Source of the DNA: Emiliania huxleyi CCMP1516
Lineage: Eukaryota > Haptophyta > Isochrysidales > Noelaerhabdaceae
Direction: 5' to 3'
Assembly (NCBI RefSeq): GCF_000372725.1
Contig: NW_005196456.1
Span: 398,635-461,470, forward strand
Length of the DNA: 62,836 nucleotides
The notes under the pieces are model-generated. The model was not told where the DNA came from. It made no database searches and worked only from the letters and a program-made list of their open reading frames with translations. This document shows, piece by piece, positions 40,873-56,588 of this stretch. The position numbers and the translations under genes are program-made. Numbering within the stretch: the first letter of the stretch is position 1; each line of letters starts with the position of its first letter.

Positions 40873-42591
40873 TTAGCCAGCCGTAGACATGTGCGATTGC
40901 ATCGAGGTCGCCTCGTCCAGCGCTGACCGTGCCAGGACGCGCTCCCAGTCGCTCAGGGTCGCCTCGATCTCCTCCCTGCCATGCTGATCCAGATTCACGC
41001 AGAGTGGCGCGAGTCGCTGGACGATAGCGGCGGAGATGGATCCGCTCTCGCCCCGTTGCCGGATACAGCTCTCGACGATGTGGTCGACGCTCACCCCGTC
41101 TGATAGCTGACGGCCGAGCAGCTCCGCCACCTGGGCCCTGGATAGCGGCAGGGTTGTTTGAGCCACGATTTCAGCAAAGGATGGGGCGTTGAGCGACGCA
41201 AAGAGGTCCGCCCAAGCTGGCGCCGGCATCAGCTCCTGCAGCAGGCGAGGGTCGTCGTACGTGCGGCTCATCTGCTCGAGCAGCGCCGGCAGAGTCCCCT
41301 CGGCCTGGGCCTCGGCGCTGACGACCGTCTGCCCGATCGCGCCCTCCGGGGAAACCGGCACGGCTTCGGCGGCGACAGCCTCGCCCGGCAGGCCGCCCAC
41401 GACCGCCTCGCCCATTGGCACGCCGACGACCGTGGCGACCACCACGGTGCTGTTCCAGTCCGGCGGCTTTGCGTCGAGCGCTTGCTGCGTCTGCATCTCC
41501 TCTCCGTCGAGAGGAGCCGCGATTGGCATTGCCACCACCGGCACGGCGTCCACCGATGACACCGGCTCACCAAGCGGCGCTGCTCGCTCTGCGACGCGAA
41601 CGGGCACTTTGATCTCCGGGTCTGTGACGCAGCAGGGCGTCTCGACCCGGATCGTCATCTCGTGCCGGACGGCGAGCACGGCTCCAATATAAGTGTCGCG
41701 TGCCTGGCTGTGGCAAGTGAGCGTGCGCTGGGCGCCCCCGCCGAGTAGCGACTCGTGCATGCCCTCGAGCACTGAGCGGCGCACAGGCTCGGCGGTGATC
41801 ATCGCAACGCTGTCTCGCGACCTCGCACGCAGGCCCTTGACCTCATGCGGGTCGTACTCAGTATAAGCCACCACGCGCGAGTCGCTCGACGAGTGCCCTC
41901 CCGCCTCCCAAGACACCGACTCTTTAACTTGGACGTAGAGCCGCCTCGGCTCGACATGCGACTCATTTTGCACGACCGCGCCGACGAGGAGTTGATCGCC
42001 CCGCCCAACGACGGTGTCCTCTACCCGTGCGCCGAGCGTGATGCGGCCCTGGCCGATGCAGCAGCAAAAGGCAACCGTCTCCGTGTCCGGCCTCGCAAAG
42101 AAGGGCTGCGCCGGCAACTGCAGTGGCGCCGCCGCAACGTGAAGCGGCGCTTTCGCTGCCACAGTGCCCTGCATGAGGGTCCACCCCGACCGCTGCAGGG
42201 TTGCGCGCACGCTGTATGCGATCCTGCACTCTCCCTCCCCGCCCTGCGCAAAGAGGGAGCTAGGAAGGCCGAGCGGCAGCTCGGCTGTGAAGGGGAATTC
42301 ATAGCGCCCAGGCATGATTTGCGGCGCGCTAAAGGTGGCAATCGCCGTCTGCAGCTTGAGCAGCGACCGTGATGCGTGCGCATCGCGGCGATGCCGCTTA
42401 GTCTTGCCGTTGCGGGTCTCTGTCTCCTCCCAGCGAGTGTACGCGTGCTCCTCTCCCTCAATGACGAGCGAGATTGAGGAGGCGTCGCACGGCGAGTGGA
42501 CAACCAGGTAGACTCTCCCGCTCACGACTCCGCCTGCGTAGACGGCCGGGGCGTCGAGGCCGATGGCGAGAGTGGCATTCGAGTTGCCCAT
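40873..42591 (-). CDS. Arrestin-domain-containing protein, N-myristoylation candidate
   Basis: 572 residues in one exon from ATG 42591. The start MGNSNAT fits an N-myristoylation signal. Arrestin N-like half: LDAPAVYAGGVVSGRVYLVV, ISLVIEGEEHAYT, LPLGLPSSLFA, CRIAYSVRATLQRSG. Arrestin C-like half: RITLGARVEDTVVGRGDQLL, VEPRRLYVQVKESVSW, DTYIGAVLAVRHEMTI. The C-terminal 180 residues are not arrestin-like and contain a helical segment LLQELMPAPAWADLF. Alpha-arrestins act as adaptors in endocytosis and signalling. The gene is intronless, unlike many neighbours. Confidence 0.85.
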   Translation of the reverse strand: MGNSNATLAIGLDAPAVYAGGVVSGRVYLVVHSPCDASSISLVIEGEEHAYTRWEETETRNGKTKRHRRDAHASRSLLKLQTAIATFSAPQIMPGRYEFPFTAELPLGLPSSLFAQGGEGECRIAYSVRATLQRSGWTLMQGTVAAKAPLHVAAAPLQLPAQPFFARPDTETVAFCCCIGQGRITLGARVEDTVVGRGDQLLVGAVVQNESHVEPRRLYVQVKESVSWEAGGHSSSDSRVVAYTEYDPHEVKGLRARSRDSVAMITAEPVRRSVLEGMHESLLGGGAQRTLTCHSQARDTYIGAVLAVRHEMTIRVETPCCVTDPEIKVPVRVAERAAPLGEPVSSVDAVPVVAMPIAAPLDGEEMQTQQALDAKPPDWNSTVVVATVVGVPMGEAVVGGLPGEAVAAEAVPVSPEGAIGQTVVSAEAQAEGTLPALLEQMSRTYDDPRLLQELMPAPAWADLFASLNAPSFAEIVAQTTLPLSRAQVAELLGRQLSDGVSVDHIVESCIRQRGESGSISAAIVQRLAPLCVNLDQHGREEIEATLSDWERVLARSALDEATSMQSHMSTAG

Positions 42592-42713
42592 GACTGCTGG
42601 CGCAGGGGCGCGGGCGGGCGTGCGCCCGCAGTCCTGCAGCGACGGGTAGCCGAAACGGCGGGTTGCCCGTTTATGTCTGTCTCGCTTGCGGGTACGACAA
42701 AACAAAAAGTTTC

Positions 42714-43198
42714 ATAACATCGAAGGCTAAGCTCAAACAAAAAGTTTCCTAACATCGAAGGCTAAGCTCAAACAAAAAAGGAGGGGGCGTGGCGTGGAGC
42801 TCCGAGATAGCGCGAGATCGCCCGAGATCGCGCGGCGCGGCCCCGAGATCGCCCGAGATAGCGCGAGATCGCCCGAGATCGCGTGGCGCGGCCCGAGGCG
42901 AGCGAGGTGGGTGGGTTGGGAGCGAGGGGGCGGAAGTGTTCAGTGCGGTAGATGGTCAGCTCGGGGCGCAAGAGGTGGCCTGTGAGCCATCCGGCTTACA
43001 TTTACCCTGCGTTCTCGCACATGGAGTGCGAGGTATCTCGTCTGTCGCCGTCCCAAACTGTCACTCCCCTCTCTCCCGGCCGGGGTGGGGCGCGCGCGGG
43101 GGCGGCGGGTGTGCGGGATGTCTGTGGGCCCGAGAGCGATATGCCATGTCCGCCTTGCGTTTGTTTTCATAACATCGAAGGCTAAGCTCAAACAAAAA
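42714..43198. repeat. Repeated CATCGAAGGCTAAGCTCAAA unit, three copies
   Basis: Two tandem copies at about 42716-42743 and 42751-42778 upstream of the arrestin start, and a third at 43171-43198, each followed by an A-rich CAAAAA tail. Between them are GAGATCGCCCGAGATCGCG repeats (42800-42885). The A-rich ends suggest short retroposed or slippage-derived copies. Confidence 0.8.
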
Positions 43199-43582
43199 AA
43201 TCTCTCTCTCTGGATACGTGGCCGGGAGGAGGCAGACTGTGTCCGCGCACAGGGAAGCTCACGGGTTCGAGGCACAAAAGACATGCCTAAAAACCCAACC
43301 CAGTGAGTGCCGTGTCTTCCACGCAAAGTGTGTGTGAGAGAAGTGTTTGTTTGTTGCACGGCGGCGCCGGCCGGCGCGGGCGGGGCCGGCGGGGCTGCAT
43401 GCATGCAAGTGACAGCTGACCAAGCAATCATACTCTCTCTCTCTTTCCCTTTAATATGAATAAAACAAAAAGAACAGGGGGGAAATAAACATCGGGCGCT
43501 TCCGGACGAGACCCCACCCCCCGCTCGCTACTCGGGTGTGTATGAAATGGAGCATGAGGCTATGAGATGGACCAGATCTGGC

Positions 43583-45615
43583 TCAGAATACTCCATCTTC
43601 ATAGACGTAAGCATGCAATGACGTGCCGCCAATCTTGAAACGGTGCTTGACGCCGTCGCCTTCGAAGAAGTGAAAGACCTCCTGTGCACAGGATCCTGCC
43701 TCGTCGTACACCCACGGCATGCCCTCCACACCTCGGTTGACTTGGTACACATCGCGACCCGGATATTGGTTGCACCGGGCTCGACCCTCACCTCGCCCTC
43801 GTACCACGAGTCACACGCGTCACACGAGTCGATCGCGCACTCATCGCCGCTGAAGCTGTTGTAGCGGACGGTCATGACGATTTGGCACCAGCCGGTTCCT
43901 TCGAAGGCAAAGCGACCGGGCGTTCCCATCAATCCGTCAGTCAAACGGCCGGTGCTGCTTGCATACTCTGTCTGCGCGGCAATGAGCTCATCGGTTATAC
44001 CGATAACATCCGAGCGGAACTTGTAGCTTCGGACCAGGGGCAACCGTCGCAGCCGATGCCGCTCCACCGGCGAGCGCCATCCCAACAATGGCAGTCTAGC
44101 GTCGACGGGGCCGCAAGCATACAGACGCCGCTTGCGATGCTGACTCCACCTGCAGTGCCGTGAGAAGTGTGCGTCAGAGCGTGGTGCAGCTGGTTCGAGG
44201 ATTTGAGCTCCTCGGTCTTTGCAATGCAGCAGTTGATGCTGCGGACAACAGTCGCCTGCGCTTTGCACGTTTCCTCCGCATCGTAGACCGCTTTGATCTG
44301 CTGTAGCCTGCTGATGAGGGCGTCGCAGTTCTCCGCTGTTGGGTTGCCGCGATACAGCTCATGCAGTGCGAGGCCGAGCTGAAGGGCCCCGGTTGCAACG
44401 CCAAGGCCCCCCGCTACCCGCCCGATCAAAGCGAGACGGCTAGCCCCAGCCGCCACCGGGGCAACGCCGCTGGACGCGTCTGAGCTCGCTTCGGCGGATG
44501 CTGCTGCCAAATTTACGGCATGCCCTGCCTGCGTGCCGATGCCGATGGCACGCCCTCCCTGGACGCTGCCGAAGAGCATGCCATGCCAAAGCGCGTTGCG
44601 TGCAGCGTCCGAAAGGCTGTAATATACCTGTGCTAGCTCCGCAAGGAAGATCAGCGCCTCCACCGCCGAGGTCACCTCATCGTGGATCTCGCAGCCCTTG
44701 CGCCAATCAAACTTGTAGAGGAGGAACCAGTAGTGATCGACAGAGTGGGCATGCAGGCCGTCCCTGCTAAGTCGGCTCAGGAGCTCAGACGCCGACCTGA
44801 TGGGCGAGGCGCTGGTCATGACTACCTCGAGGTAGTCCGCAGCTTTACGGATCAGCGGCCACGTCGACCCGAGGTACTTGTACCCAAGGTCGGCGTCGAG
44901 GACGATAGGCGTCACGGCGTGCTCGTACCCAAGCGGCTGCGGCGGAAGGTTGGGTACCGCATCTAGGCCGCAAATGTAGCTCACAACTCGCTTGCCGAGG
45001 AGGTCGCGGCAGTGCTTGGCAAATGCCACATTGCCCGGCTTCGGAGCCGCGAACGTGACTGCGTATGCGTCGACTGAGCGCCGCGAGCCATCGCTGTCAT
45101 TGGCCCAAATCGTGGCGAGTAGCAGGGCTACGGCTCCGCCGAGCGAATGCCCGACAAAGAAGACGCTGCGTGCGCCGTGCAGAAGTGAAGGCACCCGCTC
45201 CTGGAGAGCCCTTGCTATTTCACACGCAGCCTCCATCCAGGCAGCCGCGGTGCACCGTCGCGCCTTTACGCGGATCGGCAAGTAAAATGTCCGTCGTCAC
45301 CTGCGCGGCGTCGAAGTTGACAAGCCAGTTTGCAGGAAGAGCGGAGCCACGCACGGCAACGATGAACGTCTGGTTTGGTCCGGCGGACCACTTCGGGTCA
45401 CCGGACCGCGTCATGTACACACGGACGAGAATTCGGCGGTTTGCGAGCGTGAACTCGTCTTCGAGCGACACGGGGTCATCAGGTGGCCGGAACTTGGTGT
45501 CAGGTGGCCGGAACTTGGTGTCTTGCGCCTCGTCGAACTTGGCGTCGTCGTCGTACGTGTGGAATGCCGCCTGTGCAAGCAGGAGGTGCATGCGGCGTGA
45601 GTCGTCAAACGACAT
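43583..45615 (-). pseudogene. Class-3 lipase with Cys-containing C-terminal domain, several frame breaks
   Basis: From ATG 45615: HLLLAQAAFHTYDDDAKFDE, FIVAVRGSALPANWLVNF, then a one-base shift at about 45235 between VHRGCLDG and EAACEIARALQERVP. The lipase core follows with nucleophile elbow VFFVGHSLGGAVALLLA, FAAPKPGNVAFAKHC, the Asp in CGLDAVPNLP and the His in LHAHSVDHYW. After a long helical region the frame breaks again near 44060 and 43790, and the ending (WCQIVMTVRYNSFSGDECAI, VRGVEGMPWVYDEAGSC-type residues, GGTSLHAYVYEDGVF) forms a Cys-containing beta-rich domain I cannot name. A KFRPPDT tandem duplication lies near residue 35. Intact in pieces but not in one frame: recent decay or assembly indels. 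Confidence 0.6.
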
Positions 45616-45733
45616 CTTGCTGTCTGCCCGGCGGAATTTGGTAGTGGCTGCTGTGTACTACCGCTCTACAAGATGAAATAACTAACACGTATAGCCAAAC
45701 AAAAAGCAAGCTCGCCAAGCACACACACCAGCA

Positions 45734-49532
<3,799 letters not shown>

Positions 49533-49702
49533 ATTTTGGCGCAGCTGTGAGCGCTGTCAGAGCGGTGTTTCGAAACGATATCGTTCAAGGAGAACGCTGA
49601 CTCAAAATCCGCTGTTCACACTTCACAGGTAAGTGTAAGCGGAGCAATCGAGTAGATACAGCGAATCCTTTGTGTTCACATAGACACATATCCCCGGGCC
49701 CG

Positions 49703-49841
<139 letters not shown>

Positions 49842-49851
49842 CAAATGTTTT

Positions 49852-50659
<808 letters not shown>

Positions 50660-50779
50660 AACGGCGTTCACCACACTTCAAACAAAATCTCTCTCTCCCA
50701 CACTTCTATAGTCACCACCTAAACACTTCGAGTGCCCTCCGCTTGCACCGACCGCGGGGCGCGGCGTTGAGCCGGTGCT

Positions 50780-51140
50780 GCCAGACCCGGTGCCTATGCT
50801 GCATACGAATTACGGTGGAGGGCGCAGATCGTGCGAGCCAGATGCCGGCGCCCGTCAGCAGATCGGGTCGGCAGCTGCGAGCATTCTCGAGCGGCGCGGC
50901 GAGGCGGCGCGAGCGAAGGTGCTAGATAAAATCCGGTGGGGAACCGACATCATGGCCCCGAATGCCGTGCTCTCTAGGTAATCTGCGGGAGCTCCACAAA
51001 CCAGGTTCGTCGCCGTCTTCTTCGGCCTCTACGAGTACTTCCGGCGGGTGCTCGAGGGCGGCGCGGGCATCGACCTTGCGGGCGGCGCGGTCGCCGGGAG
51101 CGCGGCCGACGTCGTCGAGACCTCGAGAGAGGCCAGCCAA
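50780..51140 (+). pseudogene. Mitochondrial carrier-like fragment
   Basis: LDKIRWGTDIMAPNAVLS joins across a short GT-AG gap (about 50978-51005) to FVAVFFGLYEYFRRVLEGG and IDLAGGAVAGSAADVVET. The pattern (an FxxYE helix end, then AGGxAG) resembles repeats of the mitochondrial carrier family. The expected PxExxK continuation and the other repeats are missing, so this is at best a fragment. Confidence 0.3.
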
Positions 51141-51236
51141 ACTTGCGCGTGACAGTGAGGCGGCCCAACAACGCATCGGCGCCAACTCGCGCCAACTCGC
51201 ACGTACCGAGCTCCCCAGCCTCGACCCGCGCCCGAG

Positions 51237-52622
51237 ATGTTTTCGTCCTTCTCGCCTTCGGCCGAGGCGCACCGCCTGGTCATCTCCCACCGTCTCAACC
51301 TCACCATCAGGCCCGTGGCGCACACGGCCTCCTCCTTCGACGACTGCTCGGCCGGCGTCCTGCACCCAAGCAGCCGGGTCTGCTGCAACGCTACTTGCGG
51401 GCTGTGCGGCGGACGCGGCTGCTCCAGTCGCCCTGGCGGGGCACCCCAGTGCTGCATGCCCGCTATTTTGCGCACGGGTCGGGTCTGCGAATCACGAGCG
51501 GACGTGGCTTGCATCCTGCGGGGCAGCAGCAACTACACCCGAGGCGATCTGCTCCGCGGCGCCGCATGCTCGTTGCAATGCCAGAATGCATCGCGCTGTG
51601 CCATTTCCACGTGTGGGGCGGCATGCTGTGCTAACTGGGGCACCATCCCTACCCGGCGGACGCCAAAGACAGCCGAGGCCGTCACGCACGCCATGGACAT
51701 GCGGTTGGGCCCATCAACACTGGCAGTCATGGCCATCGCTCGTGACGAGTGTCAGAGCTTTCCTTCTTGGCTGGCGCACTACCGAGCGCAGGGAGTCACG
51801 ACCTTCCACATTATTGACAACAACTCAACTGATTGGACCCGACGCGGCTGCCTCAACGTGCTAAGAACGCCCGACGTCATTATCCACTCATGGCCGTTCA
51901 CGGCACGTGACCTGGCGACTGCCAAGGCTGAAGGACGGTACTCCTGTCCGAGCGATAACCAGAGCACCACCGGTGTCGAGCCGGCAACGTGCGGCAGTAT
52001 TCAGGTGGCGGCTTACAATACGGTCCTCCCCCACGTGGCGTCGGAGTGGATAATGCCAGTCGACCTAGACGAGTACGCGTTTGGCGTGCGGCAAACGCTC
52101 GCATCCTTTCTCGCCTCGTCCCTTCCCAGCGTACGGCAAGTCTGCATCCCCTGGCTTATCTTTGGCTCCAGCAACCGCACGGTGCAGCCCGCATGTATTG
52201 CACGGGACCTCGTTCGCCGAGCCAAGGACTTTGAGACCAATGGGAAGTGTGTCCAGCGCACGCGATATACGAGACGCATCGAGGTGCACCGATCCGTGAT
52301 GCACGGTGAGACCTACAACCAGAGGAGAGAAGGGTGCGTCTGTCCAAGCGGGGCACAGTGCCGGACGAAGCCACCGCCCTCGCTAGCTTGCGCAGGCAAG
52401 ATGCATCATTACAAAGCTCCCGCCGTGCGCTTGCATCATTACAAAGCTCAATCACAGGAATCTATCGAGCGGAAGATGAGCAACAGGGAGAGCACAATGT
52501 TTGAAAGTGTTTTCAATCGGCAGTCGGCAGGGTTTTGGCTGAACCGGGACAGGCCAAGGTATAACGAGGTTGTCGACACGGCCTTGGCCGAGCGAGCCGC
52601 TTGCCCGCACAACTACGTCTAG
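51237..52622 (+). CDS. GT92-like glycosyltransferase with Cys-rich N-terminal domain
   Basis: 461 residues, one exon from ATG 51237. Residues about 40-125 are Cys-rich (CCNATCGLCGGRGC, QCCMPAIL, CESRADVACIL, CQNASRCAISTCGAACC). The catalytic-like domain follows: MAIARDECQSFPSWLAHYRA, FHIIDNNSTDWT, WIMPVDLDEYAFG (the DxD-type metal site), CIPWLIFGSSN, KCVQRTRY and HHYKAQSQESIERK near the end. These are hallmarks of GT92 (DUF23), enzymes that add galactose or related sugars in the secretory pathway. No membrane anchor is seen, so a leader exon may lie upstream. A 30-bp in-frame tandem duplication repeats HHYKA near residue 400. Confidence 0.8.
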   Translation: MFSSFSPSAEAHRLVISHRLNLTIRPVAHTASSFDDCSAGVLHPSSRVCCNATCGLCGGRGCSSRPGGAPQCCMPAILRTGRVCESRADVACILRGSSNYTRGDLLRGAACSLQCQNASRCAISTCGAACCANWGTIPTRRTPKTAEAVTHAMDMRLGPSTLAVMAIARDECQSFPSWLAHYRAQGVTTFHIIDNNSTDWTRRGCLNVLRTPDVIIHSWPFTARDLATAKAEGRYSCPSDNQSTTGVEPATCGSIQVAAYNTVLPHVASEWIMPVDLDEYAFGVRQTLASFLASSLPSVRQVCIPWLIFGSSNRTVQPACIARDLVRRAKDFETNGKCVQRTRYTRRIEVHRSVMHGETYNQRREGCVCPSGAQCRTKPPPSLACAGKMHHYKAPAVRLHHYKAQSQESIERKMSNRESTMFESVFNRQSAGFWLNRDRPRYNEVVDTALAERAACPHNYV

Positions 52623-52992
52623 CAGTAGGTAGGCTGTGCCGACGTGGTCCATGTGGTCGCGCCATAGCAGTCACAACCGAGACAGCGTTGCACATGGCAG
52701 ATCTCCCTCTTGCTCTTCGTCGCCGTTGACTTTTTTATTCCAAAGTCCAAACTCTTGAACGTTGAACTTGAGAAACCGTAAAATTAAAAATTGTCAATAC
52801 GTTCGTACAAACGCCTAGAGTCTAGAGACTAGACACTAGACCGCGACTCCGCGACGCGCGAGGCACCGAGCCGCCCCGCCGCGCTGGAAAGGGAAAAAGC
52901 CTTAGCTTTGGCTTTGATATCGTGATATCGGGGGATCAGCTCCATTGCCCCCCCCCCCCCCCCACACACACCCACCACCCACCCACGCACTT

Positions 52993-55172
52993 CTAGTGCC
53001 CTGCCAGCGCCTCCCCCTCAGTCCTCGCCGCCGCGTCCGCCCCGCCGCCCGGCTCGAGGAATCGGAAGCCGAGCTCCCGGCCGAAATCGCGGTAGCGCTC
53101 CGCCTCGGACTCGTCAGCCGGCAGCGAGACGACCACGCCTAGTGTTGTGTGTTCTGGTCTCGAGCATCGCAAGAACACACGGGCTACGAGTACGGTGCGT
53201 ACGCTGCAATACCGGCTGAATACAGCTGAGTACGCGTCCTCTCGAGTGATCATCGGAGCACATGCACAGAGCTCTCCCCCTCTAGGCGAGCACGCCCGGC
53301 GAGCCGCCCACCCGCCCCACCCGGCCGGCGCGGTGGAGGTAGGCGGCGAAGTCGGCGGGGAGAGACGCGTTGACCACGTGTGTCGCGCCTACGGGCTGAT
53401 GATGCCGCCGAGGTCGAGGGCGAGATCGCAGCGCGGCTGGCTCAAGGCGGGAGACGCGGGCGCCGGGCAAGTCGATGCCTCGCGCCAGCATCTCTGTCGC
53501 CGCCAACACACGCACCCTCCCCCCCGCTAGCCCCCGCACCGCGCCGCGCCGCGCCCGCCGCCCGCTCGCGCTCTCGCTGTCGTGCGAGTGGATGGCGGCC
53601 GCGCCGCGCCGCGCGCCTGCCCGCAGCTTTTCTTCTTTCCGAGGTATAGCTCTCTTCTGGTGGGAGAGTGTGGGAGATTTGGGAGAGTGTGGGAGAGTGT
53701 GGGAGAGTGTGGGAGGTGCGTGAGGGTGACAGAGGCGCGCTGCGCCGCCGTGCGCCTCCCATCAGCGCGACGACTCGCTCGGCGCCGGCGCCTATTCGGT
53801 GTAGGACCAAAGATGAAGTAAGGACTTAATAACAAAAGCGACTCGCTCAGCGCCAGCGCCGCTCTCGACGAAGACGACCGCCGCAGCCCTCGCCGCACCC
53901 GCCTCGGCTCCCTCTGCTGCACCCGCCGCCTCTGCTCCCTCCGCCGCCTCTGCTGCACCCGCCGCCTCTGCTGCACCCGCCGCCTCTGCTGCACCCGCCG
54001 CCTCTGCTGCTCCCGCCGCCTCTGCTCCCTCCGCCGCCTCTGCCCCCGCCAGCGAGTCAGCTCCCTCCGAGAGGATCCGCCGCAACACGCGCCGCAGCCG
54101 GGAGAGGTCCCCGCCGCCCTCGCCTCCGCCCTCCCCGCCCTCGCCTCCGCCGCCGCCGCCGCCCACGCCGAACCCGCCCGGCGGCAGCAGCACGTGCCGC
54201 AGCGAGGGAGGGAGCGGGCCGTCGGACGAGAGGAGCGGCGCCTACGCGGAAGTTCCGGCAAGGTTCGCAGACGGCTCAAGGGGAGGCGGGCCGGCGGAGG
54301 AGAGCGAGCGGCGCCAGGGGAGGGTGGCCCGCGCGCCGCAGCATCTCTCCGCACGCGGCCCTGTCAGCGCCGGCAGAGACGAGCCAGACGGAGCCGGCCC
54401 GCCACGCCTCCGGCGCCGACCGTGGGCGCGCCTCGCCGCCGCCGCCCATCGCCGCCGCGGTGTGCCGGCTGGAGGGCGCGGCGGCGGCGGCGGCGGCTTG
54501 CGGCGCTGTCCAGAAGGGTGCGGGTGCGGAGAGGATGCGGTGCACGTGCGGCGCACGGTGAGGCTCGGAGAGAGCGTCCACCTCGTCGAGGACGAGGACG
54601 CGCGCGGCGGCGTTGCTGGCGAGCGGGAGGACGCGCGAGTGAAGCAGGACTCCGAGCGGCTGCGGCGTGCCGACGAGGACGTGCGGAGGCTGACAGCGCA
54701 GCTCAGACTCCATGCGCGTGTTGACGCGCCCCATCGCAGAGGAGACGCGGAGGGCGTTGCCCTTCTTGTTGGCCCGCCCGTGACCGCTCACCGCCTTGAG
54801 CAGCCGCAGCGTCTGCAAGCAGAGCTCGCGCGACGGCACCACGATGACGCACTGCACAGCGCGCTCTCGCGGGTCGACGCGCGCCAGCAGCGGCAGCAGG
54901 TAGGCGAGCGTCTTGCCACTCCCGGTGTGCCAGCGGAGGACCGCAGACTTGGGAGGCTCCGCGAGCGGCGAGGCACCCGGCCGCTTCATCAGCAGCGACA
55001 TGGCAGCATCCTGCACCGGCGTCGGCCTCCGCATACCGAGTGCCGCCAGCCGTGAGGCGAGGACCGACGGAACGCCGAGTGCGGCAAAGGAGCTGCCACG
55101 ACAGGGCGATGCCGGCGATGCTCGCGCCGCTCGTAGGACGGCGGCGGAGCAGAACTGCCGGCCTGGTATCAT
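52993..55172 (-). CDS. DEAD-box RNA helicase, probably organellar
   Basis: Exons (minus): 54315-55172, 53860-54241, 53756-53791, 53464-53616, 53296-53388, 52993-53138; 555 residues, all junctions in frame. The first 45 residues lack acids and look like an organelle leader (MIPGRQFCSAAVLRAARASP). Helicase motifs: Q motif RRPTPVQDAA, I HTGSGKT (82-88), Ia VPSRELCLQT, Ib VGTPQPL, II DEVD (196-199, replacing DEAD), then in the second RecA domain VVFVESGAGAERVV, HSHDSESASGRR, VLAATEMLARGIDLPG, THVVNASLPADFAAYLHRAG and RVGR. An acidic Ala/Glu/Gly insertion separates the two domains. All five introns start GC and end AG; four have clear direct repeats at their ends. I use ATG 55172 because upstream sequence is low-complexity. 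Confidence 0.93.
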
Positions 55173-55604
55173 CGAGTCGACCCAGAAGCGGAGTAGCCGG
55201 AGCTGGCGAGGGGAGCTCCAGCAAACAGGCTCGACAAGAGCAGGATTCGAGGTTTCTGGGGGGTAGGGTATGGTTCGCGGCCCTGGCGCCGCGACCATAC
55301 CCCCCCACCCGCACAGGACGTCGCCTCTGGCCAGCAGGACCATACCCCCCCACCCCCCACCCCACCACACGAGCGCGTGCAGCAACCGTCGTGTTACATG
55401 TACATGTAGGCCGTCCGAGAGAGTTTAAGACACATGACCATGACTGGACGCCAGGCGGTAGGGGGGACGATGCAGACCACATAACGCATAAAAAGAAAGA
55501 AATAAAGAAAGAACACAGACACGCCAAACGAGGGATGGGACGAGGACAGGGCCCCCACCTGAAAAAAAACTGGGGACGGATGTGGTTTTCTTCTTTCTGG
55601 CGGC

Positions 55605-56588
55605 ATGAGCGGCGCAGCGAGCCCAACTCTGCTGCCCGATCTGGCAGTGGGCGAGCTGGGCTCGCTGCTGGCCCTGCTCTCCTGCCGGCGGACGCGCGGG
55701 AGGCTCAACGCGCGGCTCGACACCGACACGCAGGACACGCTGCTCACCTGGGCCGCTTGCCACGGGCAAGCCGAGGCGGTGCGGCTGCTGCTCGAAGCCG
55801 GCGCGAGCGTCGGGGCGGCGGACGGCGAAGCCGCCTCCGCTCTCCTCCTTGCGTGCGAGAAGGGCCACCTCGAGTGCGCCCGGCTGCTCCTCAAGGCCAA
55901 CGCGGCGGTCGATCAAGCCATGAACGATGGCTCCACGCCGCTGCTCATGGCGTGCCAGGAGGGACAGCTCGAGTGCGCCCGGCTGCTCCTCAAGGAAGGC
56001 GCGGCGGTCGACCAAGCCGATAAGGATGGCTTCACTCCGCTGTTCGTCGCGTGCCAGTATGGCCACCTCGAGTGCGCCCGGCTGCTCCTCGAGGCCAGCG
56101 CGGCAGTCAACCAAGCCGCAGAGGACGGCGCCACGCCGCTGTACATCGCGTGCGCTCGGGGCCACGTCGAGATCGTTCGACTGCTTCTCGAGGCCAGCGC
56201 GGCGGTCGGCCAAGCTAGCACCAGAGGCGTCGCCCCGCTGTACATCGCGTGCCAGATGGGCCACCTCGAGATCGCCCGGCTGCTTCTCGAGGCGGGCGCG
56301 GTGGTCAGCCAAGCCGCGGAGGACGGCGCCACGCCGCTGTGCATGGCGTGCTGGAAGGGCCACGTCGACATCGCCCGGTCCGCCCGCGGAGACCCGTCGC
56401 CAGACGACGCCGGGGCAGACGATGGGTGGGGTGGTGGAGCAGGCGCGCAGGGCGAGTCAAGCGGCCTCCCGCACCGGCCGTTGTCGCTGAACCTAGAGCT
56501 CTCCCTTCGATGTGGCCGCGGGCTGGTGGTCCACTTGGCTGGCTTCGAGCCCACTCCAGGCAGCTGCTGCCCACTGCCGTTGCGGTGA
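55605..56588 (+). CDS. Ankyrin-repeat protein
   Basis: 327 residues from ATG 55605. After a short N-terminal segment (LLPDLAVGELGSLLALLSCR) come seven to eight regular ankyrin repeats such as DTLLTWAACHGQAEAVRLLL, STPLLMACQEGQLECARLLL, FTPLFVACQYGHLECARLLL, ATPLYIACARGHVEIVRLLL. The frame after about residue 265 loses the repeat pattern and may be non-coding or a different exon context. Repeats are similar at nucleotide level, pointing to recent tandem expansion. Partner unknown. Confidence 0.85.
   Translation: MSGAASPTLLPDLAVGELGSLLALLSCRRTRGRLNARLDTDTQDTLLTWAACHGQAEAVRLLLEAGASVGAADGEAASALLLACEKGHLECARLLLKANAAVDQAMNDGSTPLLMACQEGQLECARLLLKEGAAVDQADKDGFTPLFVACQYGHLECARLLLEASAAVNQAAEDGATPLYIACARGHVEIVRLLLEASAAVGQASTRGVAPLYIACQMGHLEIARLLLEAGAVVSQAAEDGATPLCMACWKGHVDIARSARGDPSPDDAGADDGWGGGAGAQGESSGLPHRPLSLNLELSLRCGRGLVVHLAGFEPTPGSCCPLPLR

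Noticed and set aside
43190..43290. GGGTTCGAGGC resembling a tRNA T-arm
   Set aside because: No matching D-arm or acceptor stem around it.
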